A stretch of 64,000 bases of DNA from DTU015 sp012837895 (GCA_050952085.1 JBMNKH010000001.1:421953-485952), one strand, 5' to 3'; counted from the first letter of the stretch, positions 54,504 to 64,000 are shown. Notes: a model not told the origin generated them from the letters alone. Numbers and translations: made by a program.

Positions 54504-54920
54504 TTTCTTCCTCCTTTCGGTTAGTTTACGATATATTCTTTCCTATTTATATGATCTCCTGCCAATTCTTAGATGATTATTACACAAACTGCCTGGGATC
54601 TGCATGGCCCATAGGACCTGAGAGAATTTAAGCAACCCAAGCCGGGCCCGTTGCGAGTCTGTGAGGTTGACAGTGAATGTTCTGAGGCATATCGTGAATA
54701 TAGTATTTTGGTTTTTTGGGCATCTACAGTTGTACTAAGCAGCAAACCACTCACCATATATAGAAACAAAGAAGCAGCAACAATCCCGTTTTCAACCAAT
54801 ACGTCTACTGCACATCTTAGTGGCATCTAGGCTTTTTTCGCATTGGTGGTATTTAGCGTTTTTTCGCAGGTTTTTGGGCCTTTTGGGATCACAAAGAACT
54901 GCAAGTGAGGAACTGGGAGG
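54504..54920. other. divergent promoter region of the ABC operon and radical SAM gene
   Basis: About 415 bp between two divergent genes. A/T-rich words around 54525-54560 could serve the minus-strand operon. T-rich tracts near 54832-54845 and 54862 lie before the plus-strand gene. No hairpin of note, riboswitch motif or ORF is recognised. Confidence 0.35.
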
Positions 54921-56266
54921 ATGGCATTTGAAGTCGCTAAGTCGATGATCGGCGAAGCCGCTCTTAAGCAAGGACTCAGGTACCTCAGGAACAATCCTGA
55001 GAAGAACCTTGTCAACCTGGCCAAATGGGGTGAGCGGCTTGCAGGGACCTGAACATAAGGCCTACGCCAGGCAGTGGGCGGACATGTTCGGGGACGAAAC
55101 AACAATTGGAGACAGTTGGCGGTGAAAATCTTCAACCGGCTTTCACCTAATGTGGTGGAAAAGCTCGGGATCAACATGTTCTTGAACGCAGGCATACTTA
55201 GCCCGGAAAGGCGCAGACAAGTGAGCAAAATACGGGTACACATTCCATGGGCAATACTCATCGATCCTACCGGGAGATGCAACCTTAGATGCAAAGGATG
55301 CTGGGCAGCAGAATATGACAGGTCGCAGGATATGGACTATGAAACCTTAGACAGGGTCATGACTGAAGCAGAGGAAATGGAATAAACTTCTTCGTCGTAT
55401 CAGGGGGCGAACCTACCTTACGCATGGGACGACCTCATTTCGCTGGCAAAGAACCACAATGAATCGGTATTCCACATTTCACCAACGGCACGTTGATCAC
55501 AAAAGAAGCAGCCCGGCGGTTCTTAGAAGCGGGAACACGACTTTTGCAATCAGCCTTGAAGGGTTTGAGGAGCAAACTGACGCCCGCAGGGGCAGAGGCA
55601 CGTTCAAGAAGATAATGGAGGCCATGGACAATCTAGAGAAGCAGGAGTGCCTTTTGGATTTTCAGGTACGTATACCAGGGAAAACACTGAAATCCTGGGC
55701 AGTGACGAATGGATAGACCTTATGATCGACAAAGGTTGCGTGCTGGATGGCTATTTACTTATGTGCCGGTTGGCGGCGACTCAGAACTTGAATTTATGGC
55801 AACTCCTGAACAAAGGATGTACATGCGAGAGCAAGTGCGTAGGTGGCGCGAGGAAAAACCCATATTCGTCGCAGATTTTTGGAACGACGGGGAGTTTACA
55901 TTAGGCTGTATAGCCGGTGGGCGGAACTACCTCCACATTAACGCCACAGGTGACGTAGAACCCTGTGCTTTTGTACACTACGCCAATGTAAACATAAAAG
56001 ACTGCAGCCTGGCGGAAGCACTCAAGTCACCGCTTCTTCAGGCATTTCAGAACAATCAACCGTTCAACACTAACCACATGCGCCCCTGCCCTATTATAGA
56101 TAACCCTGAAATACTCTGAGAAAATGGTTCAAGACACAAAAGCATATCCAACTCAAAAGAACGGATTACAGCAGCTGAACTTTGCAGGCCGCTTCACGGC
56201 TATGCTAAAGCATGGGGCGAACTCGCCGATAGAGTTAAATCAGAGGGAAGAATCGCAGTTGACTAG
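54921..56266 (+). pseudogene. radical SAM protein with SPASM-like tail, at least five frameshifts
   Basis: The conserved order is easy to follow through three frames: MAFEVAKSMIGEAALKQGL at the start, KIFNRLSPNVVEKLGINMF, the cluster motif GRCNLRCKGCWAAEY (CxxxCxxC) at ~55280, FFVVSGGEP, YAWDDLISLAKNH, FAISLEGFEEQTDARRG, TYVPVGGDSELEF, HINATGDVEPCAFVHYAN with a cysteine of an auxiliary site, and AKAWGELADRVKSEG at the end. Several breaks are single-base changes in G runs (for example near 55380). It belongs to the Clostridial radical SAM/SPASM group of unknown substrate. The downstream winged-helix gene is intact. Confidence 0.78.
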
Positions 56267-56386
56267 GCCGTTCTACGGAAGTGGTAGTCAAGGCGGCCCC
56301 GGCGTCTAAACCATATTTACGAAAACATTGACAACTCGCAAAAAGCAACATATCTTAACAAACAGTAAGCCTTAGGAGGCGGTTGG

Positions 56387-57118
56387 GTGAAACTGAGCAA
56401 GAGGCGGTTTGAATTCCTTGAAACCCTGGCATATCTGGTGAATCAAGAAGGAGCCCCTGTACACTACATAGATGTCTCAAAGGAAATGGCAGTATCTAAG
56501 TGGACCGCCTACGACATGATGCGGCAACTTGCCGAAGACGGCCTGGTTGAAGCCTCTTATTCGTTAACCCTTCGGTTCGCCAGGCCGTTCACAAGTCTTG
56601 TTCAGTCCTACGCAAAGGGGTTCAACCTGGTTGAGTCTGAACATATGAGAAGCCGGGACCGTCAGCTAACTGCCGGACCGGACGATGAATGGTCGCGTGT
56701 TAGGGATGACCTGCTCAACAAGATTCACATGGCATCGGATAGAGAGACTGCTCACCTTCTCGATCTCACTAAGAGTAAGTACAATTCTTCGCCCCTTGCA
56801 TACTGTGCTGCGCTTCTTTCCTTACTGATCATCGAAGCTAAGCGCAAGGGACTGGATCTAGTTGCTCTTAGGGGAATCCTTGAGATCGGTTCTGAGAAAG
56901 GCATGACACTTCCCCTGTTTGCCGGGCTTCTTATGGGAGGCCTCCTGGTAAGGGGTGCCCGCAAAATGCTCCCAGATATAGAAAACCTCATACACTCATT
57001 TTCCCATCAAAGCAAACAGCTGGAGCAAGCTAACCAAGACATGCTGCTTGAATTTGCCCAAACCATAGTGAGCAAAGGAGGGTTGGCACAAGGAAGCGAT
57101 AATACGTCTGCCCTGTAA
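56387..57118 (+). CDS. winged-helix transcriptional regulator-like protein
   Basis: 243 residues, the only intact gene in the last 15 kb. Residues ~1-75 form a winged helix: FLETLAYLVNQEGAPVHYID, SKEMAVSKWTAYDMMRQLAEDGLV, EASYSL. The rest is helical, with a hydrophobic stretch (LPLFAGLLMGGLLVRGA) near 185-205 and an amphipathic Gln-rich end. No ligand domain is recognised. GTG start with TAGGAGGCGG. It may control the upstream radical SAM gene, but this is inference from adjacency. Confidence 0.65.
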   Translation: MKLSKRRFEFLETLAYLVNQEGAPVHYIDVSKEMAVSKWTAYDMMRQLAEDGLVEASYSLTLRFARPFTSLVQSYAKGFNLVESEHMRSRDRQLTAGPDDEWSRVRDDLLNKIHMASDRETAHLLDLTKSKYNSSPLAYCAALLSLLIIEAKRKGLDLVALRGILEIGSEKGMTLPLFAGLLMGGLLVRGARKMLPDIENLIHSFSHQSKQLEQANQDMLLEFAQTIVSKGGLAQGSDNTSAL

Positions 57119-57240
57119 GGCATATCAGATCGTCGGCACGATCATAATCCAGCATGGTTCCTAGGCGTGGTAGCAACCTGCAACATATGTGTAACTGAGG
57201 CCGTTCAGTCTGTTTCCCTGGATTTTCAGGAGGGATATGA

Positions 57241-57702
57241 GTGCTTAGAGCAGAATTGGTCAATCCGTTTGTAGAAGGCGCCATTGTATTTTTCAACATG
57301 AAATGGGGATAGATATTTCCCGCGACAAACCGACTATAGAATCATGTCATTCCACCCCTGGAGACGTGACTGTGCTCACAGGAGTAACCGGCGACACAGA
57401 GGGAATCGTTTTGTATTCCATGAACAGCCGGGACTGCAAGAACATTGCATCAGAGCTCATAGGCAGCCCGGTGCCCCTGTATGATCAGATGGCAGAATCA
57501 GCCCTGCCGAAATGGGGAACATCATTACTGGCCAGGCAGCGGCCAGGCTTGAACAATGGGGTACACCTGCAAACTGTCGCCTCCAGCATTGATCACAGGT
57601 GAAGGCGCTCTCATATCGGCAGTTAACTTAAACATGCTGGTGATCCCACTGGTGTTGGGCAACTTGGGGAGTCTTTCTATATATGTTGCGCTACGGGGAT
57701 AA
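57241..57702 (+). pseudogene. cheX: CheX-like chemotaxis phosphatase, about three frameshifts
   Basis: From GTG 57241 (with AGGAGGG upstream): LRAELVNPFVEGAIVFF, then in the next frame MGIDISRDKPTIES and VTVLTGVTGDTEGIVLYSM, then GSPVPLYDQMAESAL, and after more shifts MGNIITGQAAARLE-like and ALISAVNLNMLVIPLVLGNLG to the end at 57702. The ExxN motif region (AESAL...GN) is present in shifted form. CheX dephosphorylates CheY-P. No other chemotaxis genes are nearby; stand-alone CheX domains are common in Clostridia. Confidence 0.75.
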
Positions 57703-57764
57703 ACTGAAAGAGGAAGCGCGTCACTAGATGAAGCGGACAGCAAAGCGCCTCCTCTTTGCATTGA

Positions 57765-59140
57765 CTATTCCGGAAGCCGTTCAAACCGGCCGGTGAAGAA
57801 CCTCAACACCGGTGGTTCGTAAACCCATTTTAGCCCGCGGATGCTGCTGCGCTTTTCATACAAGCCGGCAACCGAGTGTGCAACATAGTCCAGGTGGGCG
57901 TTGGTATAGACACGCCTTGGGATTGTGAGCCGTACCAGTTCGAGTTCAGGGTAGTAATCATTACCGTCCTTGTCCCTGCCCGCCGAGATGATGCCACGCT
58001 CCATAGTCCTTACGCCTGAATCTTCATAAATTGCTGCAGCCAGGGCCTGCGCAGGGAATTTATCCTGGCTTATGTGAGGCAAGAAGCTTTGGCATCCAGG
58101 AAAACTGCATGGCCGCCTATGGGCTTGACAACAGGCACCCCGGCTTCCATGAGTTTCTCGCCCAGGTAGCTGACTTGCCCGACCCTGTGCCTGATGTAAT
58201 CGAAATCAAGTGCTTCCCTGAGCCCTATTGCGAAAGCCTCCATATCCCTGCCGGTCATCCCTCCGTAACTGGGCATTCTTCATACACTACAACAAGGGCC
58301 GTTGCCTTGCGGTAAAGCTCTTCATCATTCATGGCAGGAATCCGCCCATGTTCACTATGCCGTCTTTCTTCCCGCTCATGGTACAGCCGTCAGAATATGA
58401 GAACATCTCCTTGACGATTTCTGCAATGGATTTGTCTTCATATCCAGGCTCACGTATCTTGATGAAATATGCATTTTCCACACAGCGGGTAGCATCAAAG
58501 ATTACTCTTATCCCGTACTTCTTTGACAGGGCATAGACTTCTCTGAGGTTTGCCATGCTCACCGGCTGGCCCCCTGCAATATTCACCGTGACACCGATGG
58601 TAATGTAGGGGATGTTCTCAGCACCTACTTTCTTTATAAGGTCTTCATATTTCTGAAGGTCTACATCACCCTTGAAGTCAATATCGCCACGGTGGGATCG
58701 TGGGCTTCGTCACGGATCACGTCCACAAAGGTGCCCCCCGGCCAGTTCCTGGTGAGCTCTTGTAGTTGTAAAGTACATATTTCCGGGTATATAAGTATTG
58801 GGTCTTACTAATATTTGTGAAATGAGGTTTTCAGCTCCACGGCCTTGATGGGTGGGCACCACGTATTGTAACCGAATATCTCCTTGACGGTTTCTTCAAG
58901 GCGCAGCCAGGTTCTCACTGCCTGCATATGCCTCATCACCAAGCATTAGTCCTGCCCACTGGTAATGACTCATTGCATTGGTCCCGCTGTCTGTAAGAAG
59001 GTCAATGTAAACGTCCCTGGACTTGAGCAAAAACGTATTGTAACCTGCCTCTTTTATCTTGACCTCCCTTTCCTCCTTGAAAGGAGTTTGATGGGTTCAA
59101 CCATCTTGATCTTGTACGGTTCCGGCAAGTACTTAGCCAT
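57765..59140 (-). pseudogene. tpl: tyrosine phenol-lyase (beta-tyrosinase), at least four frameshifts
   Basis: ATG 59140 (MAKYLPEPYKIKMVEP) follows AAAAGGAGGAG. Pieces in order: KEAGYNTFLLKSRDVYIDLL, GTNAMSHYQWAGLMLGDEAY, INIAGGQPVSMANLREVYAL, the PLP-lysine motif CTMSGKKDGIVNMGGFL, MPSYGGMTGRDMEAFAIGLREAL, GGHAVFLDAK and VRTMERGIISAGRDKDGND. The motif SGKKD plus NMGGFL is that of tyrosine phenol-lyase rather than tryptophanase (SAKKD, MGGLL). The enzyme splits tyrosine to phenol, pyruvate and ammonia. It faces a TyrR-like activator gene across a 400-bp divergent region. Confidence 0.82.
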
Positions 59141-59382
59141 TTCACTCCTCCTTTTGTATGTATGGGGCTACCACACACTTTCTCGATCTTCACTCACACG
59201 CAAAATCCGTACCTTCAAGATTTGCTTGGGCAGCCTGGACCAGCTCTAATCTGAACCGGGACAAAGTGAGAACATCAAATAACAACCCCAGGCTGCGCAG
59301 GAATTGCATTTTGGGAGCAATCCGGCCGGTTTCCTGGATTTCATTATTGGAAGAGTTGGAGGCCGGGGCGTCGTAAAGATTA

Positions 59383-59427
59383 TTTACATTGTAATGTTGT
59401 GTTACAAACCGGGTGCCTTTTGTAAAA
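59383..59427. promoter_or_regulatory. TyrR-box-like palindromes between tpl and the TyrR-like gene
   Basis: TTTACATTGTAA (59383-59394), the overlapping TGTAA-N7-TTACA (59390-59406) and TTTTGTAAAA (59418-59427) cluster in the divergent region. They resemble the TyrR box (TGTAAA-N6-TTTACA), which controls tpl in enterobacteria. The rest of 59141-59543 shows no ORF and no clear -24/-12 promoter. Confidence 0.5.
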
Positions 59428-59543
59428 GAAATTGCCACTGGTGAGACGGGCATGAAAGGAGGAAGCCGCAAGTGCCGCCGGATCCCCCACCGGATTCCCC
59501 CTGAGAAGTAACGGGCCAAGCGGCACCTGCTAAGCGCCTTTGT

Positions 59544-61191
59544 ATGACAGCTTCAGAAAACATAAAAAGAATCAGATTCAACGGGGCGGAAACCGTGTGG
59601 GCATGATCTATGACATCCTCCGGGCATTGGAGAACACAGCATCAACGTACTTAATGTCGAAGTCAACCCGCCTGACATCTTTTTCAAAGTTGAATGGCCC
59701 CTCGGCATTACATGGCCCCCACTTCGTCGGCTGTCTTAGGTCAGAAATCAATGACCTGGGGCAAATCACGGAAGTTGACATAATGGAATACGAGAAAAGC
59801 AGAAAGCCCTGAATATTATCGGAGACAACATAAGGCGAAGGCATTCTTGTTATTGACCAGGGGCACAATATCACCTACTTGAGCAAAAAGGCAAGGAGGC
59901 TGCTCGGCCTGGCCCAGTCGCAACAGCCGCCTAACCTGATAAGCCTGATGCAGAGCCGCAAGTTGGAACCACTCCTCCCCCTTGACGAAGACCGTGATAA
60001 TGTGGAAGTCACCATCACGTGGCAAGGCAAGAGTACCAGGGTGGTGACAAGCATCAGGACTATAAACCAATCAGGAAGGAATCCCTGCAGGAGCGCTTGT
60101 CATCCTGAGGGAGTTAGAGGACGTCCGGCAGCTCATACAATCAGTAAGCGGGCCTGCCTTGGTAGACTTCCATCATATCATCGGGAAAAGCCAGGCTTTG
60201 GCAATGCAGTCAACCTGGCCAAAGCGGTAGCGCCAACTAACATGAGCGTCATGCTCAGGGGTGAAAGCGGCACGGGAAAAGAGCTTTTCGCCAGGGCATT
60301 CACAAGAATTCAGCCAGGAAAGCAGACCTTTCATAGCAGTTAACTGTGCGGCCATACCTGACTCCCTCCTGGAGAGCGAATTCTTCGGTTACGACAGGGG
60401 GGCATTCACAGGCGCCTCGGCCGGGGGTAAACAAGGGCTGCTGGAACTGGCAACCCATGGGACCTTGTTCCTTGACGAAGTAGGAGACCTGTCCCCGCCG
60501 CTGCAAGCTAAGATTCTAAGAGCTATCCAGGAACAGAGGATACGCAGGATCGGCGGACGCCATGAAGTCAAGATCGATATCCGGATCATCTCTGCGACCA
60601 ATAAGACCTTGAAAGCATGATCGCAGAAGGCACGTTCAGGGAAGACTTGTTCTACAGGCTAAACGTTATTCCCATTTGGATTCCTCCCCTGCGCCATAGG
60701 AAAGAGGATATCCCGCTCCTGGCCGATCATTTCGTGCGCTCCCTTGCCCGGGAATTGGGAAAACCGGGCCTGTGTCTCACGAAAGGCGCCATGGAAAAAC
60801 TGGCGTTCACGATTGGCCAGGTAATGTACGGGAACTCCAAAACGTGATTCAAAGGGCAGCAGTGCTTGCATATGACAGGATTGAGCGGCCCATCTGCTAA
60901 TCGAAGAGCCGGCATCCAAAGCTGGTTTTGTACCTCCTGATTTCATGAACCAGGCAGCCGTGTCACCTCACGGCGCCTCCCCCATGCAGGAAGCACAGGC
61001 TCCGGGCGAGAACTTCCCCATACAGCTTCCTGCTGAAATCCCGGTAGACTTACCCGGATTGGTTGAAGAGATTGAAACATATTACCTTACCCAGGCGGCA
61101 AGAAAGCTCCCGTCTTCGCGGAAATCGCAAAGCCCTGGGCGTTTCACACACTACAGTAATCAACAGAATGAAGCAGTTAGGAATTCCCTAG
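59544..61191 (+). pseudogene. TyrR-like sigma-54-type activator (ACT-PAS-AAA-HTH), at least five frameshifts
   Basis: Start ATG 59544 (MTASENIKRIRFNG). An N-terminal ACT domain (RVGMIYDILRALEN, then HSINVLNVEVNPPDIFFKVEW in another frame) is followed by a PAS-like region (TYLSKKARRLLGLAQSQQ). The AAA domain has Walker A GESGTGKE, the GAFTGA loop and FLDEVGDL, then REDLFYRLNVIPI. The C-terminal Fis-type HTH reads RKALGVSHTTVINRMKQLG in the last frame and ends at 61191. ACT-PAS-AAA-HTH is the TyrR/PhhR domain order, which fits control of the neighbouring tpl. The exact GAFTGA loop suggests real sigma-54 contact, unlike enterobacterial TyrR. Confidence 0.8.
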
Positions 61192-61402
61192 GCTTAAGCC
61201 CTGTCAGTACCGGCTCACCTATTAACAGGCGGATGAGCTCATACAGGGCAGAAACGCCGACCAGAGTGTACACGGCTCTGGACAGCATGCTCTTGGCACC
61301 CGAACAGAGCTGCTACCAGGTCCATGTCAAACAAACCTACAAGGCCCCAGTTGAGCCCGCCAATGATCAACAAGATCATTGCAATCAATCAATGGTACCC
61401 AT
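61163..61402 (-). pseudogene. DUF378 (YuzA-like) small membrane protein, two frameshifts
   Basis: ATG 61402 (MGTID) follows GAGGAGA. After a one-base shift it reads LIAMILLIIGGLNWGLVGLFDMDLVAALFG, the DUF378 hallmark. After a second shift it reads SMLSRAVYTLVGVSALYEL. It is a two-helix membrane protein of ~70 residues with no known activity. Its tail overlaps the end of the convergent TyrR-like gene by ~29 bp. The 61403-61500 stretch holds only upstream sequence. Confidence 0.7.
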
Positions 61403-61500
61403 TCTCCTCAATAACAGCACCTCCAACTCGTGGAACTCTTGCCGCAACCGGGGTTAGTTTCTCGATAGATCTGCTTTATGATGCAAGAAATTTACCTCGA

Positions 61501-61529
61501 TTGACATTTTGGGTAACCCGCTGTATACT
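61501..61529 (+). promoter_or_regulatory. sigma-A promoter of the c-di-AMP riboswitch
   Basis: Consensus -35 TTGACA (61501-61506), 17-bp spacer, and -10 TATACT (61524-61529). The start site would be near 61536, just before the riboswitch. Confidence 0.85.
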
Positions 61530-61539
61530 TTGATCATGC

Positions 61540-61690
61540 GTGAGAATTCATCAGGTTTGGCGCTGAATCTCTGGAAACAGAGAGCGGGGGACCCAACTTT
61601 TTGGGGCTAATCACGATTTCGTGTAGGGTCACTGCCCTTTCGACCCGAGCCCGTCAGCTACCTCGTAAGCGTGGAAAAGGGAGGCACTCA
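61540..61690 (+). promoter_or_regulatory. cyclic di-AMP riboswitch (ydaO/yuaA class)
   Basis: The conserved blocks occur in order: AGAGAGCGGGGGACCCAA, TTTTTGGGGCTAATCACG, GTAGGGTCACTGCCC, CCGAGCCCGTCAGCTACC and TCGTAAGCG, then AAAAGGGAGGCAC. These match the ydaO leader family, which binds c-di-AMP and usually turns off cell-wall, osmolyte and potassium-transport genes. A GGCAC-TCGC-GTGCC hairpin at ~61699 followed by TGTTTTG could be the expression-platform terminator. Confidence 0.85.
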
Positions 61691-61975
61691 CAAACCGGGG
61701 CACTCGCGTGCCGCATGTTTTGAACACAATCAATCAGTTCAGCCTCCACAAAAATCTCTGTCTCACGTTCAAATGCAGGTGGGAACTCATATAGTTTGGC
61801 TGTTGGCCTGACAGCCTTAGCTGTGATGGAACAGCTTATGCCGTAATTTTGCTCTCACACCTAAGGGAAAGCCTGATCTTTCCCCCTTGGGTATGTATTG
61901 CCATGCACAAAACGAGCTTACACCGCCGGTCCCCCACCTGAAGCGCCAAATAATCCTTTCGGGGAGGTTGATGCT
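61691..61975 (+). other. leader between the riboswitch and the ATP-grasp gene
   Basis: No gene is recognised. A hairpin-like AAGGGAAAG / CTTTCCCCCTT pair lies near 61862-61888, and the GGCAC/GTGCC hairpin near 61699. Frames here are short and codon use is poor. The sequence may include a decayed small gene. Confidence 0.35.
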
Positions 61976-62943
61976 ATGAATATCGCTGTTGTTACCAGCT
62001 CAAGTAATGGCTACAAAGATCCTAGTTCAAGAAGCCAGGCCAAGTGACTTGTGAAGCTGTGGCGCAAGCCCTGTCTGACCTTGATTACCATGTTCAGATC
62101 CTTGAAGCAGGGCCGCAACTGTTGCTAGAGCTTGAAGAGGCAAGACCGGATGCAGTCTTCAACATTGCCACAAGGCTACCGTACCAGAAAAGACCAAGCT
62201 AACATAGCTGCGATGCTTGAACTTAGCGGGATTCGTTTACCGGTCTGGTTCCGCTGCTCATTTCACCGGGCTACACAAACATATATCCAAGATGCTTTCA
62301 TGGCCAACAACATTCCGACACCCAGGTTTACAGTGATCTACGACAGCCGGGACATCAGAAGGCAATCAGGGCTAGAAGCACTTGGCGACGAACTATCCAC
62401 ACCGGTCATAGTGAAGCCCGCGGCCGAGGGTTCAAGCGTGGGTATATATCCTGAAAGTGTTACTGAGGACCCGATTCACGCCAGGATCATGGCGCAAAGA
62501 CTTCTGGACTCACTTGAACCGCCCGTGCTTGTTGAAGAATACATATCTGGCCGGGAATTCACAGTAGCGGTTGTGGGCTATCCTGAGCCAATTGCACTTC
62601 CGGTAGAAGAAATAGTGTTCAATGGTAGTGGCATGTACACATACGATGTAAAGGCCCGTGACCACGTCACCCCTATCTGTCCAGCACCAATACCTGAAGA
62701 CCTCAGCCGCAAGCTTCAAGACATAGCTATACGGGCATTCGAAGCAATTGGCTGCAGGGACATCGCGCGGGTAGACATAAGGCTGTCTCAGGACGAGGAA
62801 CATCCCTTTGCCCTGGAAATCAATACACTCCCGGGCCTGATGCCAGGCTACAGCGAGTCCCAGGATTAGCCGAAGCGGCCGGGATCAGCTATCCCGAACT
62901 TATTGTAGCTGATTCTTCAGGGTGCGCTACAGCGAAAGAATAG
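61976..62943 (+). pseudogene. D-alanine-D-alanine ligase-like ATP-grasp protein, about three frameshifts
   Basis: ATG 61976 (MNIAVVTSSSNGYKDP) follows GGGGAGG. The ATP-grasp part is mainly in one frame: FMANNIPTPRFTVIYDS, TPVIVKPAAEGSSVGIYP (ATP lysine and Ser-rich loop), PPVLVEEYISGREFTVAVVG, and HPFALEINTLPGLMPGYS with the metal-binding Glu and Asn. The last ~24 residues (AEAAGISYPELIVADSS) come after another shift. Close to Ddl, but the N-terminal part is shorter, and acceptor specificity cannot be judged. It is the first recognisable gene after the riboswitch. Confidence 0.75.
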
Positions 62944-63016
62944 CGGCTACGCGAGGCCAGACTAAGACAAAACATCCAGGCTGGGTGTACAGGGGAGATA
63001 TTAAAGGGGGTGAAGC

Positions 63017-64000
63017 ATGGCTGAGCGGATTCTATTTCAAGAGTTACTTCCTGATTCAACGATTGCAGTGATAGGTGCCGGAAACGGCGGTCAAGCTATG
63101 GCAGGCTTCCTGGCACTTAAGGGTTTTGGCGTAAATCTGTGAGAACAGATCAGGAAGCAAGGTTAAATCTTCTTAACAAAATCGAGGAATTGTCCTCGAA
63201 GGCCAGGTCACCGGTTTTGCAACGCAAATCTGATGACATCAGACATTGGCGAGGCGGTGGGCACGGAGCTAGGTTGATCATGGTTACCGTCCCTGCATCA
63301 GGTCATAGGGATGTAGCAGCACAAATGGCTCCATATCTTTCAGACGGGGCAGATCATAGTGTTAAACCCTGGCCGGACAGGCGGTGCCCTGGAATTCAGG
63401 CAAGTATTATTGAAAAACAACTGCAATTGTGATGTGACTATCGTTGAAACGAGCACCTTTATATATGCAAGCCGGACCACAGCGGAAGGAGTATCTCACA
63501 TTTACGGCATCAAGCAAAGGGTCCCTGTGGCTGCACTCCCGGCAACAAGGACCATAGAGGTGCTCCGGGTGCTGAGAAAAGCGTATCCCCAATTTATTCC
63601 GGCCGAAAATGTGCTTTTCACTGGATTTGATAACATCGGCGCAGTATTCCATCCCTTTGCCTGTGCTCCTCAATGCCGGCAGGATCGAAAGCAAGGTCGC
63701 CTATGAACATTACAGAGACGGGGTTACGCCATCGGTTGCAAGGGTGTTGGAGGCGCTGGACAGGGAAAGACTCGCCATAGCCAGGGCTTTTGGCGTACGG
63801 ACACGTTCAACTTTGCAGTGGATGTACCACACCTATGGAATCAAAGCAAAGACATTGTATGAGGCTGTCCAGAAAAATCCAGGCTACGTGGGAATTACCG
63901 CTCCTGGCAGCCTGGATCACAGGTATATCTTTGAAGACGTTCCCTTTGGCTTGGTCCCGCTTGCATCCTTTGCAAAGATTGCGGGGGTAAGAGTGCCTGT
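63017..64000 (+). pseudogene. NAD/NADP octopine/nopaline dehydrogenase family protein, frameshifted and cut by the window end
   Basis: ATG 63017 follows AAAGGGGGTGA. The Rossmann motif is STIAVIGAGNGGQAMAGFLALKGF. Pieces in other frames follow: LIMVTVPASGHRDVAAQMAP, IVLNPGRTGGALEFRQVL, IVETSTFIYASRTTAEG, PATRTIEVLRVLRKAYPQF, VLFTGFDNIGAVFHP, and AYEHYRDGVTPSVARVLEALDRER at ~63700. The family reduces imines formed from an amino acid and a 2-oxo acid. It follows the ATP-grasp gene by 73 bp and may share its riboswitch-controlled transcript. The 3' end is outside the window. Confidence 0.75.

Noticed and set aside
54569..54826. 85-codon minus-strand ORF upstream of the DUF3798 gene
   Set aside because: No RBS and no recognisable protein features; it lies in a promoter region between divergent genes.
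57765..59140. Tryptophanase (tnaA) identity
   Set aside because: The PLP-lysine context CTMSGKKD...NMGGFL and the C-terminal RTMERGIISAGR fit tyrosine phenol-lyase better.

Overview
The window reads as a chromosomal segment of a spore-forming, anaerobic Firmicute (Clostridia-like). Support: ribosome binding sites close to AGGAGG before most genes, many GTG/TTG starts, a GerW/YtfJ-type sporulation gene, a Bacillus-type LonB, two tiny YjcZ-like hydrophobic proteins, a class-A-like RNase P RNA, and a complete [FeFe]-hydrogenase maturation operon (TM1266-like regulator, HydE, HydG, HydF). A c-di-AMP (ydaO/yuaA) riboswitch and an S-layer (SLH) surface protein agree with this. The species cannot be named from the sequence alone.

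Layout. 0-9.6 kb: an N-acyl-D-amino-acid deacylase, then a forward run of a zinc-ribbon protein, an AAA/MoxR-type ATPase overlapping a VWA partner (magnesium-chelatase I/D-like pair), an Orn/Lys/Arg decarboxylase, an amidase-3 protein and an F420-ligase-like protein. 9.6-19.7 kb: SLH protein with six tandem beta repeats, DUF1893, a small repeat locus, membrane proteins, rnpB, LemA and TPM proteins, RNase HI, a class III aminotransferase and the two microproteins. 19.7-35 kb: M20 peptidase, metallo-beta-lactamase-fold hydrolase, a beta-propeller/beta-lactamase fusion, tRNA-Val, the hyd operon behind a long leader, gerW-DUF2953, HAD phosphatase, prolyl oligopeptidase and an acetyltransferase. 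35-43.3 kb: the protein quality-control block lon, lonB, clpX, clpP, tig. 43.4-48.3 kb: an accessory stretch with a phased repeat array, two orphan ORFs, a solo IS end, seven tRNA genes and an ISNCY-like element. 48.3-64 kb: DegV, a DUF3798-type ABC transporter, a radical SAM protein, a winged-helix regulator, CheX, tyrosine phenol-lyase with a TyrR-like activator, DUF378, a c-di-AMP riboswitch, a D-Ala-D-Ala-ligase-like ATP-grasp protein and an opine-dehydrogenase-like protein that runs off the end.

The first ~47.9 kb encodes intact proteins. From there to the end all recognisable genes but one are broken by several frameshifts while the amino-acid sequence stays well conserved across frames. 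This looks more like uncorrected indels (low coverage or a contig end) than old pseudogenes, so those genes are entered as pseudogene spans with that caveat.

The most unusual signal is the array at 43.57-44.07 kb: fifteen degenerate dyads (TGGTC-N7-GACCA type) spaced 32-32-42 bp, that is about 3, 3 and 4 helical turns, in five ~106-bp super-repeats. A related four-dyad locus with 32-33-32 bp spacing lies at 12.69-12.83 kb.
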